Positions 15,497 to 23,865 of a stretch of 64,000 nt of DNA are shown piece after piece. The notes beneath the pieces are model-generated. The model had not been told where the DNA came from. It saw only the letters and a program-made list of their open reading frames with translations, and ran no database searches. A program made the translations under genes and the position numbers. The stretch covers positions 1,798,001 through 1,862,000 of the forward strand of contig CP060220.1 in the NCBI GenBank assembly GCA_023898385.1, given 5' to 3'. This DNA is from Pseudobdellovibrionaceae bacterium. GTDB lineage: Bacteria > Bdellovibrionota > Bdellovibrionia > Bdellovibrionales > UBA1609. Positions within the stretch are counted from its first letter, which is position 1. Each line of letters starts with the position of its first letter.

Positions 15497-16433
15497 CCCA
15501 TTGGTCTCCGACGTTAACTGTGTAGCCTTTAAGATAATCGGCCACATTCATTCGTGCCCGCGACTCCGGCTGCACTTGTAACACCTTTAAAGTGCCATGA
15601 CCACAGCCAATCAAAATGCCATCGCTTCCCACCGCCAACACTTGCCCGTGATGGGAGCGTGTTTCGTCAGAGCCAATAACGGCCTTGTGAATTTTCAGCA
15701 TTTTGCCTTGCGTAAATGTGAAGGTGCCAGGGCCCAGTTGCAGACCCCTGATCTTATTGGAGATGTCTTTGGCGCTATGGGTCCAATCAATAAGACCTTC
15801 TGATTTATCGATCTTGCTCGCATAGGTGACCAATGTTTCATCTTGCGAGGTCGGAATGAGCTGCCCCTCCAGATAATCGACAAACTCTTCATGCAAAAGT
15901 TCTGCACCCAAAGGCATGAGCGCATCATGCAACTCCACAGCACTCATGTCGTCTGTAATCAAAATTTTTCTCACCCCGATCACGTCTCCGGCATCGAGCT
16001 GTTTCACCATCACCTGTAACGCCACGCCGGTTTCAGGATCGCCCGCCATGATGGCCCTTTGAATCGGTGCAGCCCCTCGCCACCTGGGCAATAAACTCGC
16101 ATGTACATTGACCACCCGCTGAGGATACAAATCTAAAAATCTCTGCGGGAGAATTTGGCCAAAGGCCACCACAACCGCCGCATCAGCATTCCACTCAGCG
16201 AGGGCTTCAAAAACTTCTTCCGTATTTACTTTTTCTGGGCTCACTACAGGCAGTCCGTGCTGCAAAGCCAGCTGCTTAACCGGACAAGGCTGTAGTTGCA
16301 TCTTTCGACCGGATTTGCGATCCGGTTGAGTCATTACTCCCACCACCTCAAACCGCCGGTCATCAATTAAAGATTGGAGGTGATATTGGGCAAATTGCGG
16401 CGTGCCCATAAACACTACACGGTAGGTAGACAC
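15486..16433 (-). CDS. fmt: Methionyl-tRNA formyltransferase
   Basis: A 315-residue enzyme that formylates initiator Met-tRNA using 10-formyl-THF. The N-terminal Rossmann domain has VVFMGTPQFA, the catalytic VNVHASLLPRWRGAAPIQRAI block with its Asn/His, and TGVALQVMVKQLDAGDVI; the C-terminal OB-like tRNA-binding domain follows. It abuts def (def stop at 16434, fmt start at 16433), the standard def-fmt pair that puts on and removes N-formyl groups. The start MSTYRVVFMGTP fits the family. Confidence 0.97.
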   Translation of the reverse strand: MSTYRVVFMGTPQFAQYHLQSLIDDRRFEVVGVMTQPDRKSGRKMQLQPCPVKQLALQHGLPVVSPEKVNTEEVFEALAEWNADAAVVVAFGQILPQRFLDLYPQRVVNVHASLLPRWRGAAPIQRAIMAGDPETGVALQVMVKQLDAGDVIGVRKILITDDMSAVELHDALMPLGAELLHEEFVDYLEGQLIPTSQDETLVTYASKIDKSEGLIDWTHSAKDISNKIRGLQLGPGTFTFTQGKMLKIHKAVIGSDETRSHHGQVLAVGSDGILIGCGHGTLKVLQVQPESRARMNVADYLKGYTVNVGDQWGEQ

Positions 16434-17045
16434 TTATAAAGACCCCACACCGGCAGGCTCTTTGTTTTTATTCTCTTCGTCTTGTTCTTCTGGATCAGGA
16501 TAACCATATTTTTTGATCTTTGATTTGATCCGATTGGATTTCACTAGGCTCAGGCGATCAATAAACAGCTTTCCATCCAAATGATCAATTTCGTGCTGAA
16601 TGCAAATGGCAAGGAGTCCGTCTGTTTTTATGGTTATTTTTTTTCCGTTGATGTCTAAGGCTTCCACTTCAATCAGGTCGAATCGCTCCACCGTTTCGTA
16701 ATAACCGGGCACGCTGAGACAACCCTCATCGAACGTGGTTTTTCCCTCTTTTTTTACGATGACGGGATTAAACAAAATCAGGGGCTGATCGATGGCTTTT
16801 TCTAAATCGGTCTGCTCCGAGTTGTCATAGCGCTTCCCCTCTTCATTTTTTGGTCGGGTATCGACAACCAACAGCCGAACGGTGCGGTCCACTTGGGCCG
16901 CGGCCAAACCAATACCATTAAAAGAATACATGGTCTCAAGCATGTCCTTGGCCAACTGCTGCAGCTCTGGAGTGACTTTTTCTACCGGTTCACAGCGTCG
17001 CCGCAATCGCGGATCTGGAAATTTCAATACCTCTAGCAATGTCAT
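16434..17045 (-). CDS. def: Peptide deformylase
   Basis: A 203-residue metallohydrolase that removes the N-formyl group from nascent proteins. All three motifs are present: GIGLAAAQ (residues 44-51), EGCLSVPG with metal ligand Cys109, and HEIDH with ligands His151 and His155. It is longer than the usual ~170 residues because of a charged C-terminal tail rich in Glu and Lys (from about residue 180) that is not needed for catalysis. It is co-transcribed with fmt, with no gap. Confidence 0.96.
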   Translation of the reverse strand: MTLLEVLKFPDPRLRRRCEPVEKVTPELQQLAKDMLETMYSFNGIGLAAAQVDRTVRLLVVDTRPKNEEGKRYDNSEQTDLEKAIDQPLILFNPVIVKKEGKTTFDEGCLSVPGYYETVERFDLIEVEALDINGKKITIKTDGLLAICIQHEIDHLDGKLFIDRLSLVKSNRIKSKIKKYGYPDPEEQDEENKNKEPAGVGSL

Positions 17046-17070
17046 AGTTCTCCGCTTATAACACGCCGCT

Positions 17071-18150
17071 TTATTTTTTCAACCGATAGAAGAAAAATCC
17101 TGCGGCCCCAGCCATTATAAAATTGGGCCCCAATGCAGCCATAACGGGAGGCAAAATTTCATGCCGCCCCAGGGTGATAGAAGAGCTATAGAGAATCCAA
17201 TAAGAAACCGCAAGCCCTATTACGATACCGATATTGGCCATATTTCCACCAGAGCGCTGCCTCCCCACACTAAATGGTATGCCAAGCAAAGACATGACCA
17301 AACCGGCAAAGGCAAAACCAAATTTGGCGTAATAGTCCACTTCATAGCGAATGGTATCTAGCCCCGCCTCTTTATTTCTTTTTATAAAAGCACTGAGTTG
17401 AGCGAGGCTCTGAACATCTGACGAATTGGCCGCGGCAGTGAGATCCGAGACATCGTCGCTCATCAAGACTGTCTTTGCACTAAAGCTTTGAGTCAGCGGA
17501 AAACTGGACTCTGGTACAAACAGTGTGACCACGCCGTCTGATAAAATCCACTCCCGATCTTTGATTTCCACATTCTTCGCCTTAATGACTTGCACTAAAT
17601 CCCAGGCTCCATCGAAATAATACATGGTCAAACCTTGGGCCCGCGATTCCTGGGACTTTAATGTCTGAATATTGAAAAGCACATTCTGTGACCGATACCA
17701 AATCCGATTGGTTTTGACCGTTGAATACATGCCTGGTTTTTTCTTGATCTCCACATAGTAAGTGAAGTTCTTTTTTTGGTTGGCCCCCGGCAACACCGTA
17801 TCACTCAACCAAAAACTCACCACACACACACCGGTTATGAGCGTTAAAATGGGAAGGCTCACCCGGGCCAAGCTCACACCAATACTAAATAAGGCCGTTA
17901 ACTCGCTGTTTCTGTTCAAACTCGATAGTGTAAACAAGGTGGCCATCAGGCATCCCACAGGCACCATCTGATACAAAATTCCCGGAGTCCAGTAGGCGTA
18001 ATAGCGAAGAATCGTAGAGCCTGACACGTCCACATTTACAAAGTTGGACATGAAATCCACAGTGATGTAGACGGTCGTAAAAACTGCCAATCCCACAAAG
18101 AAATAGACAAGAAACAACCGCGCAATATAGCGATCGATAATTGTTAACAC
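17071..18150 (-). CDS. lptG: LptG/LptF-family LPS export permease
   Basis: A 359-residue YjgP/YjgQ-family inner-membrane protein of the LPS transport ABC complex, which pulls LPS out of the inner membrane. Three membrane helices precede a periplasmic beta-jellyroll-type region (about residues 130-260) and three follow, the standard 3+3 arrangement. The first residues (MLTIIDRYIARLFLVYFF) match the family's start. LptG and LptF are homologous, and with only one copy in the window I cannot be sure which it is; LptG is slightly favoured by the LYQMVPVGCLMATLFTL region. It heads the leftward gene train. Confidence 0.85.
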   Translation of the reverse strand: MLTIIDRYIARLFLVYFFVGLAVFTTVYITVDFMSNFVNVDVSGSTILRYYAYWTPGILYQMVPVGCLMATLFTLSSLNRNSELTALFSIGVSLARVSLPILTLITGVCVVSFWLSDTVLPGANQKKNFTYYVEIKKKPGMYSTVKTNRIWYRSQNVLFNIQTLKSQESRAQGLTMYYFDGAWDLVQVIKAKNVEIKDREWILSDGVVTLFVPESSFPLTQSFSAKTVLMSDDVSDLTAAANSSDVQSLAQLSAFIKRNKEAGLDTIRYEVDYYAKFGFAFAGLVMSLLGIPFSVGRQRSGGNMANIGIVIGLAVSYWILYSSSITLGRHEILPPVMAALGPNFIMAGAAGFFFYRLKK

Positions 18151-18215
18151 AGTCAGTTATCGTACTTAAGTAAACCTGCCTTGACTAGACTTTACAAAAA
18201 GCGTTTACTTTTATT

Positions 18216-19274
18216 ATGGCTTTGCGCGTCTTATTGGCAGATGAAAGTAGCACCATTAAGAAAGTTTTCCAACTTTCTCTTCAGGACTATGCCGTTGAGG
18301 TGGTTACCGTCAACGTAGGCCTTGATGTGATCGATGTGGCCCATCGATTCAGACCGGATATTGTGTTTGCCGATGTCTTACTACCTAAACGCGGTGGCTA
18401 CGACGTGTCTTCAGATTTAAAAGCAGACAGGGAGCTCGGCGATGTGCCGGTGGTGCTTGTGTGGAGCGGGTTTATGGAGCTCGACCAAGACAAGTTTCAA
18501 GCCTCCAATGCCGATGCTCAATTAGAAAAGCCCTTTGACGCCAGGCAACTGCGCCAGCTTATCCAGCAACTTGTGCCAAAGACAAAAACGCAAAAAATTT
18601 CTCAATTTCTGACCTTTCCAACGATGCCAGAATTTCAAGAAGGTGAAGTAGCAGCTCGTCCAGCCCCCCCGGCCCCCAGTGCCGGCGCTGGAGGCCTTGA
18701 AATGGCCACGTCGCCCCCGCCATTTCCCGACGAAGACACTATGACGCGGTCAAATGTTCTCGGAAGTGATCTGGACGATTTTCAACAAGTTCAATTAGCG
18801 GCCCCCGAAATGGACACGCATTCACAGGCCTCATCTATTGCGGACCCCTCCCCTCAAGAGATTTTGTCTGATTCTCCGGAAGATGATGAGGGCGGTTGGG
18901 TTCAGAAAACCATTTCCAATTATCGCTTAGAACTCGACCACGATGACGAAACGGGCTCTGATGCGATGAAACTTCAGTATGTGGTCCCCGAAGACAGTGT
19001 CAGCACGACCGCCCCTCCACCAATTGACCCTGATACTAGCTATTCTAACGATGTGGATGGTGAAGACTCAAATGAATATGCCGTGGAGACAGCCCCGCCA
19101 GCCCCTGCGTCGCAAGTCCCCCACCTTTCAGCGGATGAGATAGAGACCATTATCCGCGCTCAATCCGCTGATGTGATTGAATCTGTTGTGTGGAAAGTCG
19201 TGCCCGATCTCGCTAAACAAATCATCGAGCGAGAGCTTAAAAAATTGCTTGATGAACAAGATCAAAGCCTATGA
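18216..19274 (+). CDS. Response regulator with proline/acid-rich linker and conserved C-terminal helix
   Basis: A 352-residue protein. Residues 1-125 form a receiver domain with the phosphoacceptor Asp53 in FADVLLPKRGGYDV and the switch lysine in EKPFDA. Residues ~145-300 are low-complexity, rich in Pro, Ala, Asp and Ser. The last ~45 residues (ETIIRAQSADVIESVVWKVVPDLAKQIIERELKKL, in two parts) match a C-terminal helix found in many deltaproteobacterial gliding or polarity regulators. No DNA-binding or enzymatic output is present, so it probably acts through protein contacts. It overlaps nadC by four bases. Confidence 0.82.
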   Translation: MALRVLLADESSTIKKVFQLSLQDYAVEVVTVNVGLDVIDVAHRFRPDIVFADVLLPKRGGYDVSSDLKADRELGDVPVVLVWSGFMELDQDKFQASNADAQLEKPFDARQLRQLIQQLVPKTKTQKISQFLTFPTMPEFQEGEVAARPAPPAPSAGAGGLEMATSPPPFPDEDTMTRSNVLGSDLDDFQQVQLAAPEMDTHSQASSIADPSPQEILSDSPEDDEGGWVQKTISNYRLELDHDDETGSDAMKLQYVVPEDSVSTTAPPPIDPDTSYSNDVDGEDSNEYAVETAPPAPASQVPHLSADEIETIIRAQSADVIESVVWKVVPDLAKQIIERELKKLLDEQDQSL

Positions 19275-20125
19275 CCAAGACCACATCCCCTATAGAAAAA
19301 CTCATCGAGCACGCACTCGATGAAGATATGCCAAGCGGCGATATAACCACCGATTCATTGGGCGTGCCCGAGCAATGGGGACGAGCTCGACTGATCGCCA
19401 AAGAGGATTTAGTCCTATCGGGAATGCTTTTTTTTGAAGCAGTCATGCGAAAACTTGAACCGCAAGCCGACATTTCATGGCAGTTTACTGAGGGTCAATT
19501 TGTCGTATCTGGACAAACCGTGGGGACCCTTAGTGGAAATCTTGTACAAATTCTCAAGGCCGAACGCGTGGCCTTAAACTTTATTGGACACCTCTCGGGA
19601 GTGGCCACCCTCACTCGTTGTTTCGTTGCCAAAACAGTGGGGACCCGCTGTAAAATTTTGGACACCCGAAAAACATTGCCGGGACTTCGCATTTTTGAAA
19701 AGCAAGCCGTGGTTCACGGTGGGGGCGAAAACCACCGCATGAATTTAAGTGATGCCATTCTCATCAAAGAAAACCACATCCGGATGATGGGCGGCATACG
19801 AAAAGCAGTAAATAGCATTCGCAGTCGAAGCGCTCTTCCCATTGAAGTTGAAGTCACCAACCTTGATGAAGTGAAAGAATCTCTGGCTCTCAAAGTTGAC
19901 CGTTTGCTCTTAGATAACATGAGCGCGGAGGAAATCAAAAAGGCCTTAGAGTTCGTCCCCTCATCAGTTAAAACTGAAGCCAGCGGCAACATGACCCTTG
20001 ATCGAATCAGCGAAGTGGCGGCCACAGGGGTTGACTATATTAGCGTAGGTGCGCTCACCCACTCAGCACCCACTGCTGATTTTAGTTTGCAGTTTGATTG
20101 GAGTGAGGCTGGTAATAATGGGTGA
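19271..20125 (+). CDS. nadC: Nicotinate-nucleotide pyrophosphorylase (quinolinate phosphoribosyltransferase)
   Basis: A 284-residue enzyme that converts quinolinate and PRPP to nicotinate mononucleotide, de novo NAD synthesis. Typical motifs are the N-terminal ALDEDMPSGDITTD, LNFIGHLSGVATLT, the ILDTRKTLPGLR block, the GGGENHRMNL segment and the C-terminal SVGALTHSAPTADFSL. The start codon overlaps the stop of the response-regulator gene (ATGA), and its 3' end overlaps birA by eight bases, so the three are one transcript. No nadA or nadB lies in the window. Confidence 0.96.
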   Translation: MTKTTSPIEKLIEHALDEDMPSGDITTDSLGVPEQWGRARLIAKEDLVLSGMLFFEAVMRKLEPQADISWQFTEGQFVVSGQTVGTLSGNLVQILKAERVALNFIGHLSGVATLTRCFVAKTVGTRCKILDTRKTLPGLRIFEKQAVVHGGGENHRMNLSDAILIKENHIRMMGGIRKAVNSIRSRSALPIEVEVTNLDEVKESLALKVDRLLLDNMSAEEIKKALEFVPSSVKTEASGNMTLDRISEVAATGVDYISVGALTHSAPTADFSLQFDWSEAGNNG

Positions 20126-20840
20126 AATCAACATTGCAAAATGGACTTCGGATTGGGCCAGTCAAACTCAAACGTCTTACTGGTTTGAAAACACAACCAC
20201 CAGCACAAATGATGTAGCCAAACAAGAGTTTTTAAGAATCAATGAGCCCTTAAAACTTTATGTTTGTGGTTTTCAAACGGCGGGCCGGGGAAGAGACAAC
20301 AACACCTGGGTGACTCCGGCAGAAAATGCCAGTCTTCTTTGTAGCTGGTCACTGGCCATGGTCTCGCCTCCCCAGCACATTTCAGCACCCCGCTTGGGTC
20401 TTGGATTGTTTCAATCCGCACAACAAACTTGGCCACAGATTGATTTTAATTTGAAAGCCCCTAATGACCTCTACATCGGGTCGAAAAAAGTGGCGGGCCT
20501 ATTACTAGAAAGTCAAAGTCAGGGCGCCTCTCACCGCCTCATTGTGGGAATCGGCTTCAATGTGGCCTCACATCCTGAACAGATCCCCGAAAGCACTCAC
20601 CTAGGTGAGTTTCACTCCACATTGTCTGAACTCGAATGGACCCAGTTTCTCAGTGCTCTGAAGCACGAAATCATTGATGCACAAAAAGATTGCCTGCACC
20701 CCCACCTTGGGGATGGGCCGCGCCGACGACTCCTCGAGGCACTGAATAAACACCCCTTGCTGTCTGAGCCATACATTGATATTTCTGAACATGCTGACTT
20801 AGTAACGGGTTCAGGAATTGTACCCTGGGCGACCCTTTAG
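20118..20840 (+). CDS. birA: Biotin--[acetyl-CoA-carboxylase] ligase (monofunctional BirA)
   Basis: A 240-residue biotin protein ligase lacking the N-terminal HTH of bifunctional BirA. It activates biotin to biotinyl-AMP and attaches it to the BCCP lysine. The biotinoyl-AMP loop appears as TAGRGRDNNTW, the catalytic-lysine region as KAPNDLYIGSKKVAGLLLES, and GIGFNV follows. The ATG at 20118 is chosen since it overlaps nadC by only eight bases; a longer frame from 20049 lies inside nadC. Being class I, it cannot regulate transcription. Confidence 0.9.
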   Translation: MGEINIAKWTSDWASQTQTSYWFENTTTSTNDVAKQEFLRINEPLKLYVCGFQTAGRGRDNNTWVTPAENASLLCSWSLAMVSPPQHISAPRLGLGLFQSAQQTWPQIDFNLKAPNDLYIGSKKVAGLLLESQSQGASHRLIVGIGFNVASHPEQIPESTHLGEFHSTLSELEWTQFLSALKHEIIDAQKDCLHPHLGDGPRRRLLEALNKHPLLSEPYIDISEHADLVTGSGIVPWATL

Positions 20841-20852
20841 CTGGAGAATTGC

Positions 20853-21413
20853 ATGGCTTTGACTTACACTCCCTCACCAGAATTTGGACAAGCATGCCCT
20901 GAATTTGCACTTCCAAGTGTTGACGGTCAGAGCTTTCAGCTCTCTGACTTTACCGGCACAACAGCCCTTCTCGTGATGTTTATTTGTAACCATTGCCCCT
21001 ACGTGAAAGCCATTGAAGATCGAATCATTCGCCTAGCTCGCCACATCGCTGATAACGGCGGTGCTGTTGTGGCCATTTGCTCAAACGATCCTGCTGAATA
21101 TCCCGAAGATGCCCCGGAAGAATTAAAAAAGCGGTGGCTAGAGAAAAATTATGGCTTTCCCTATTTGGTTGATGAGCAACAAGATGTGGCTCGCTCTTTT
21201 GGAGCCGTTTGCACACCTGATTTTTTTCTATACGATAAGAACATGAAACTGGCTTATCGCGGTCGACTGGACGATTCATGGAAAGACGCTTTAAAAGTAG
21301 ACAAACAAGAATTGAAAATGGCATTTGAGGCCATCGTTGAAAACAAACTGCCGGCCAAGGATCAAGTGCCGTCAATGGGTTGTTCTATTAAATGGAAAGG
21401 CACGGGAGGCTAA
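20853..21413 (+). CDS. Thioredoxin-fold (AhpC/TSA-like) redoxin
   Basis: A 186-residue cytoplasmic redoxin of the family with an N-terminal FALPSVDGQSFQLSDF and the motif CNHCPYVKA, which resembles a thioredoxin CxxC (CNHC). A conserved second region (VCTPDFFLYDKNMKLAYRGRLDDSW) includes a cis-Pro-like T-P. These proteins are usually annotated as thioredoxin-family or peroxiredoxin-like; the substrate is unknown. It sits 12 bp after birA and ends 1 bp before the next gene, so it heads a three-gene cluster with two membrane proteins. Confidence 0.85.
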   Translation: MALTYTPSPEFGQACPEFALPSVDGQSFQLSDFTGTTALLVMFICNHCPYVKAIEDRIIRLARHIADNGGAVVAICSNDPAEYPEDAPEELKKRWLEKNYGFPYLVDEQQDVARSFGAVCTPDFFLYDKNMKLAYRGRLDDSWKDALKVDKQELKMAFEAIVENKLPAKDQVPSMGCSIKWKGTGG

Positions 21414-21414
21414 A

Positions 21415-22011
21415 ATGTTGAGGGATAAATTCTTAACCATCGTCACTGTGGTTTTACTGGCAGCGGGACTAGGATGCATTGGTTTTGTTGTACTTAGTGT
21501 TTTGAATATTGAAAAACATGTAAAAGAAGTGGGTCATGAAGAATGCATTGATAAGTCAATTAATGCGGTGGCCTTTGACGCTCACATGGCAGGCCTCATT
21601 GAAAATGGCGGATCATATACTGTTTTGACTGGCTTTTATGACTGCAACGAAATCAAACGCGAAGATTTAGTTTGGTTTCGTTTTTCACGAGTGATTGAGC
21701 CCGTCCCCAGAAAAGTCTACGGTTTACCTGGGGACACATTTGATGCCAACCAAGACTCTGCCGACTTGTCTAAGTGGTACATTCAAATCAACGGCGAACG
21801 TATCAAAAGTCTCTCCGGAGCGGATTATTTCATTCAATCACAGTCCGTCCCGCCCTTAAAAACCTATGCTCTGTCCCTCAAAGGGACTATTCCTGAAGAC
21901 AAATTTATAATTCTTTCTAGTGAACCCCCTGGCCTCACCGACAGCAGCAATCTTGGACTCATTCGACGAGATGCCATTGCTGGAATCGTGAAACTACGTG
22001 AAAGCAAATAG
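21415..22011 (+). CDS. Catalytically degenerate S26 (signal peptidase I-like) membrane protein
   Basis: A 198-residue protein with an N-terminal membrane anchor (about residues 8-30) and the fold order of signal peptidase I: a box-B-like DAHMAGLIENGGSY, a box-D-like RKVYGLPGDTF and a box-E-like LTDSSNLGLIRRDAIAGIV. The Ser of the SM motif is His57, and the lysine position before the second motif is Arg99 (Lys100 is the neighbour), so Ser/Lys chemistry looks lost. It could be a pseudo-peptidase that scaffolds or binds substrates. The ATG at 21415 begins the anchor; an upstream frame inside the redoxin gene is not needed. Confidence 0.7.
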   Translation: MLRDKFLTIVTVVLLAAGLGCIGFVVLSVLNIEKHVKEVGHEECIDKSINAVAFDAHMAGLIENGGSYTVLTGFYDCNEIKREDLVWFRFSRVIEPVPRKVYGLPGDTFDANQDSADLSKWYIQINGERIKSLSGADYFIQSQSVPPLKTYALSLKGTIPEDKFIILSSEPPGLTDSSNLGLIRRDAIAGIVKLRESK

Positions 22012-22542
22012 ATGAAGTGGATTTTATTTTTTGTCTTCAGCGGCATAGTTGTTTTTGTTACGACTTTGTATTTTAATCTGGGCGGACATAAAGATGTAAT
22101 TTTGAGCGAGGTCAACACAGACGGATTTCACGTGATCTATAAACTTCACGATGGTCCTTATCATAAAATTATAAATACAATTGAGTCTGTTGAGGCATGG
22201 GCCGCAAAAAATAATATCCCGTGCCCGCAAACATTTGGCGAGTACCTAGATGATCCAAGATCCGCCGATGAGTCACGTCTGCGCAGCCATGGCGGTTGCA
22301 TTTTAAGTTCGCCGGTATCCACCGTAGAACAGGGCTTGATCCAGCGCTTTATCTTGCCAGGTCACTACTTAAAAGCCAGCTTCGAAGGGGCGCCGTCAAT
22401 TGGGCCATTTAAGGTGTATCCAAAAGCTGAAGACTGGGCACGTAGTCACCGAATTCAATTCACTGGCCCGGTGATCGAGGTTTATACCGTCAAAGGTCCT
22501 CATTCGATGGTTACGGAATACTACTTCCCCATGCCCAAGTGA
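22012..22542 (+). CDS. Membrane-anchored GyrI-like / TEX264-like domain protein
   Basis: A 176-residue protein with one N-terminal membrane helix (about residues 3-22) and a soluble domain resembling GyrI-like ligand-binding domains in the TEX264 arrangement: KLHDGPYHKI, IPCPQTFGEYLDDPR, a LRSHGGCIL element, then FEGAPSIGPFKVYPK and a final ITEYYFPM-type strand. GyrI-like domains bind small hydrophobic ligands; TEX264 proteins in animals use this fold as a membrane-tethered adaptor. It starts one base after the preceding stop. Function in bacteria is unknown. Confidence 0.65.
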   Translation: MKWILFFVFSGIVVFVTTLYFNLGGHKDVILSEVNTDGFHVIYKLHDGPYHKIINTIESVEAWAAKNNIPCPQTFGEYLDDPRSADESRLRSHGGCILSSPVSTVEQGLIQRFILPGHYLKASFEGAPSIGPFKVYPKAEDWARSHRIQFTGPVIEVYTVKGPHSMVTEYYFPMPK

Positions 22543-23651
22543 GTGGATGTCTTAGCGAGAGAGGCCATGCCATCTACACGGCTGAAATCAATGGCTCGGC
22601 GTGGACTTTTATCAGCCCCTTTGGTCGGATAGCCTGCACGAAATCCCATAATGGGCTGTTCGATATTCATAGCTAATATTTCTTGAAAAAACTTTTTCGA
22701 AGAAGACAGGGCAGATCTCTCAGAACCTGTTAAATGGGATTTCTTCAAAAGTCCCAGCGCAACCAACGTCACACTCACTGGCTGAAAGGCGATACCCTGA
22801 CGATTGAGCTCGGTCCATATATGTTGATAGGCAAATCCAAAATCAAAACAAGTAGAAAACTCGGTATTCGGCGCCTGCAAAAAGAACACGCCACCCGCAT
22901 TTTTAAGGGGTGCTGCAAAACTCTGTTGCGATACCATGTATTGCCCTCCCACTTTAAACATAAACCTCATGGGCGGTACGCTTTTCATCATCTTAATCAT
23001 AGACTGATCTGCAGCCTTCACGCCCAACTGATCGGCCGGTATGCCAAACGGAGATGACTCTGTGAAATCGATCTCATCAAGCAGCGAGTCTAGTAGATGA
23101 GAACTCTGCCACCGGACTCTCTCTAAACCAATGGACGATTTGATCAACTCGTCACGATGTGAAGTGGCATCAACAAATTTAATGCCGTTGTTTCTTTCGG
23201 AGGCCAAGGTGACTAGTTTTCGGCAGGTGAGTTCTGGAAGTGGATCATTTTTATAGGCTTCACGATTAGTACGGCGGAGGTAAACATCCTCTACTTTGTA
23301 GCTTGAGGTGACATTGTTTTGGGGCTCAAATGTCAATATCACCTTCCCATTCCAAAGTGCGGTACCAATCTCAAACTGGGTAGTGGTCCATGCGTATCCA
23401 TCGTGGTTTGCCATGATTTCTAAATTGAAGGCAAGTCCACCCAGCGCCATCACCGAAGCTATCCCGTCCACATCCATGGGAGACACCCGCTCGCTTGAGT
23501 AGTCCTCCCCGATACTGAGAGAGAGTACCAATCTCTCTCCTTCAAAATCGCACTCCACCTTCCACGGCTGGGCATTTCCACCGGACGCGGCCCATTTCGC
23601 ATGCTCTAACCAATGCTTCAATCTGTTCTCTAACTCGATGATTTGACCCAT
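22521..23651 (-). CDS. Nitroreductase-like / Acg-family FMN oxidoreductase
   Basis: A 376-residue protein with a divergent nitroreductase core. Recognisable features are WAASGGNAQPW (flavin-binding N-terminal block), VYLRRTNREAYK, and a C-terminal MGFRAGYPTKGADKSPRR (the usual R/GxP...SPRR end). Such enzymes bind FMN and reduce nitro or quinone compounds; Acg-type members may instead be storage or regulatory. The ATG at 23651 is chosen; the longer frame to 23726 runs into the long palindrome. The 3' end overlaps the convergent GyrI-like gene by 22 bp. Confidence 0.75.
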   Translation of the reverse strand: MGQIIELENRLKHWLEHAKWAASGGNAQPWKVECDFEGERLVLSLSIGEDYSSERVSPMDVDGIASVMALGGLAFNLEIMANHDGYAWTTTQFEIGTALWNGKVILTFEPQNNVTSSYKVEDVYLRRTNREAYKNDPLPELTCRKLVTLASERNNGIKFVDATSHRDELIKSSIGLERVRWQSSHLLDSLLDEIDFTESSPFGIPADQLGVKAADQSMIKMMKSVPPMRFMFKVGGQYMVSQQSFAAPLKNAGGVFFLQAPNTEFSTCFDFGFAYQHIWTELNRQGIAFQPVSVTLVALGLLKKSHLTGSERSALSSSKKFFQEILAMNIEQPIMGFRAGYPTKGADKSPRRAIDFSRVDGMASLAKTSTHLGMGK

Positions 23652-23668
23652 GTCCCCTCCAAAATCCC

Positions 23669-23772
23669 CAAAAGGTATCGCCAAAAGGTATCGGATTCCC
23701 TTTGGTAGCGCGTGTGCGTCACGCAAGTGACGCTACCAAAGGGAATCCGATACCTTTTGGCGATACCTTTTG
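23669..23772. repeat. Long palindromic repeat (copy 2), nested variant
   Basis: Bases 23669-23710 are complementary to 23731-23772, with a loop-proximal stem GCGTCAC/GTGACGC around GCAA and a 6-nt bulge. The inner 23-nt block AAAGGTATCGGATTCCCTTT...GGTAGC and the GTGACGC core are shared with copy 1 at 264-349. Copy 2 has an additional AAAAGGTATCGCC unit at each outer end. It lies in the divergent promoter region of the nitroreductase-like and HTH genes, and could influence either. Confidence 0.9.
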
Positions 23773-23865
23773 CCTTTCAAGAATAAGAGGCATTGATTTT
23801 TATAGGCATATCTGTTGCCATTGAAAGCCACCCCGTGTGCGAAACTAGAAACAAAAGGAGGACTG

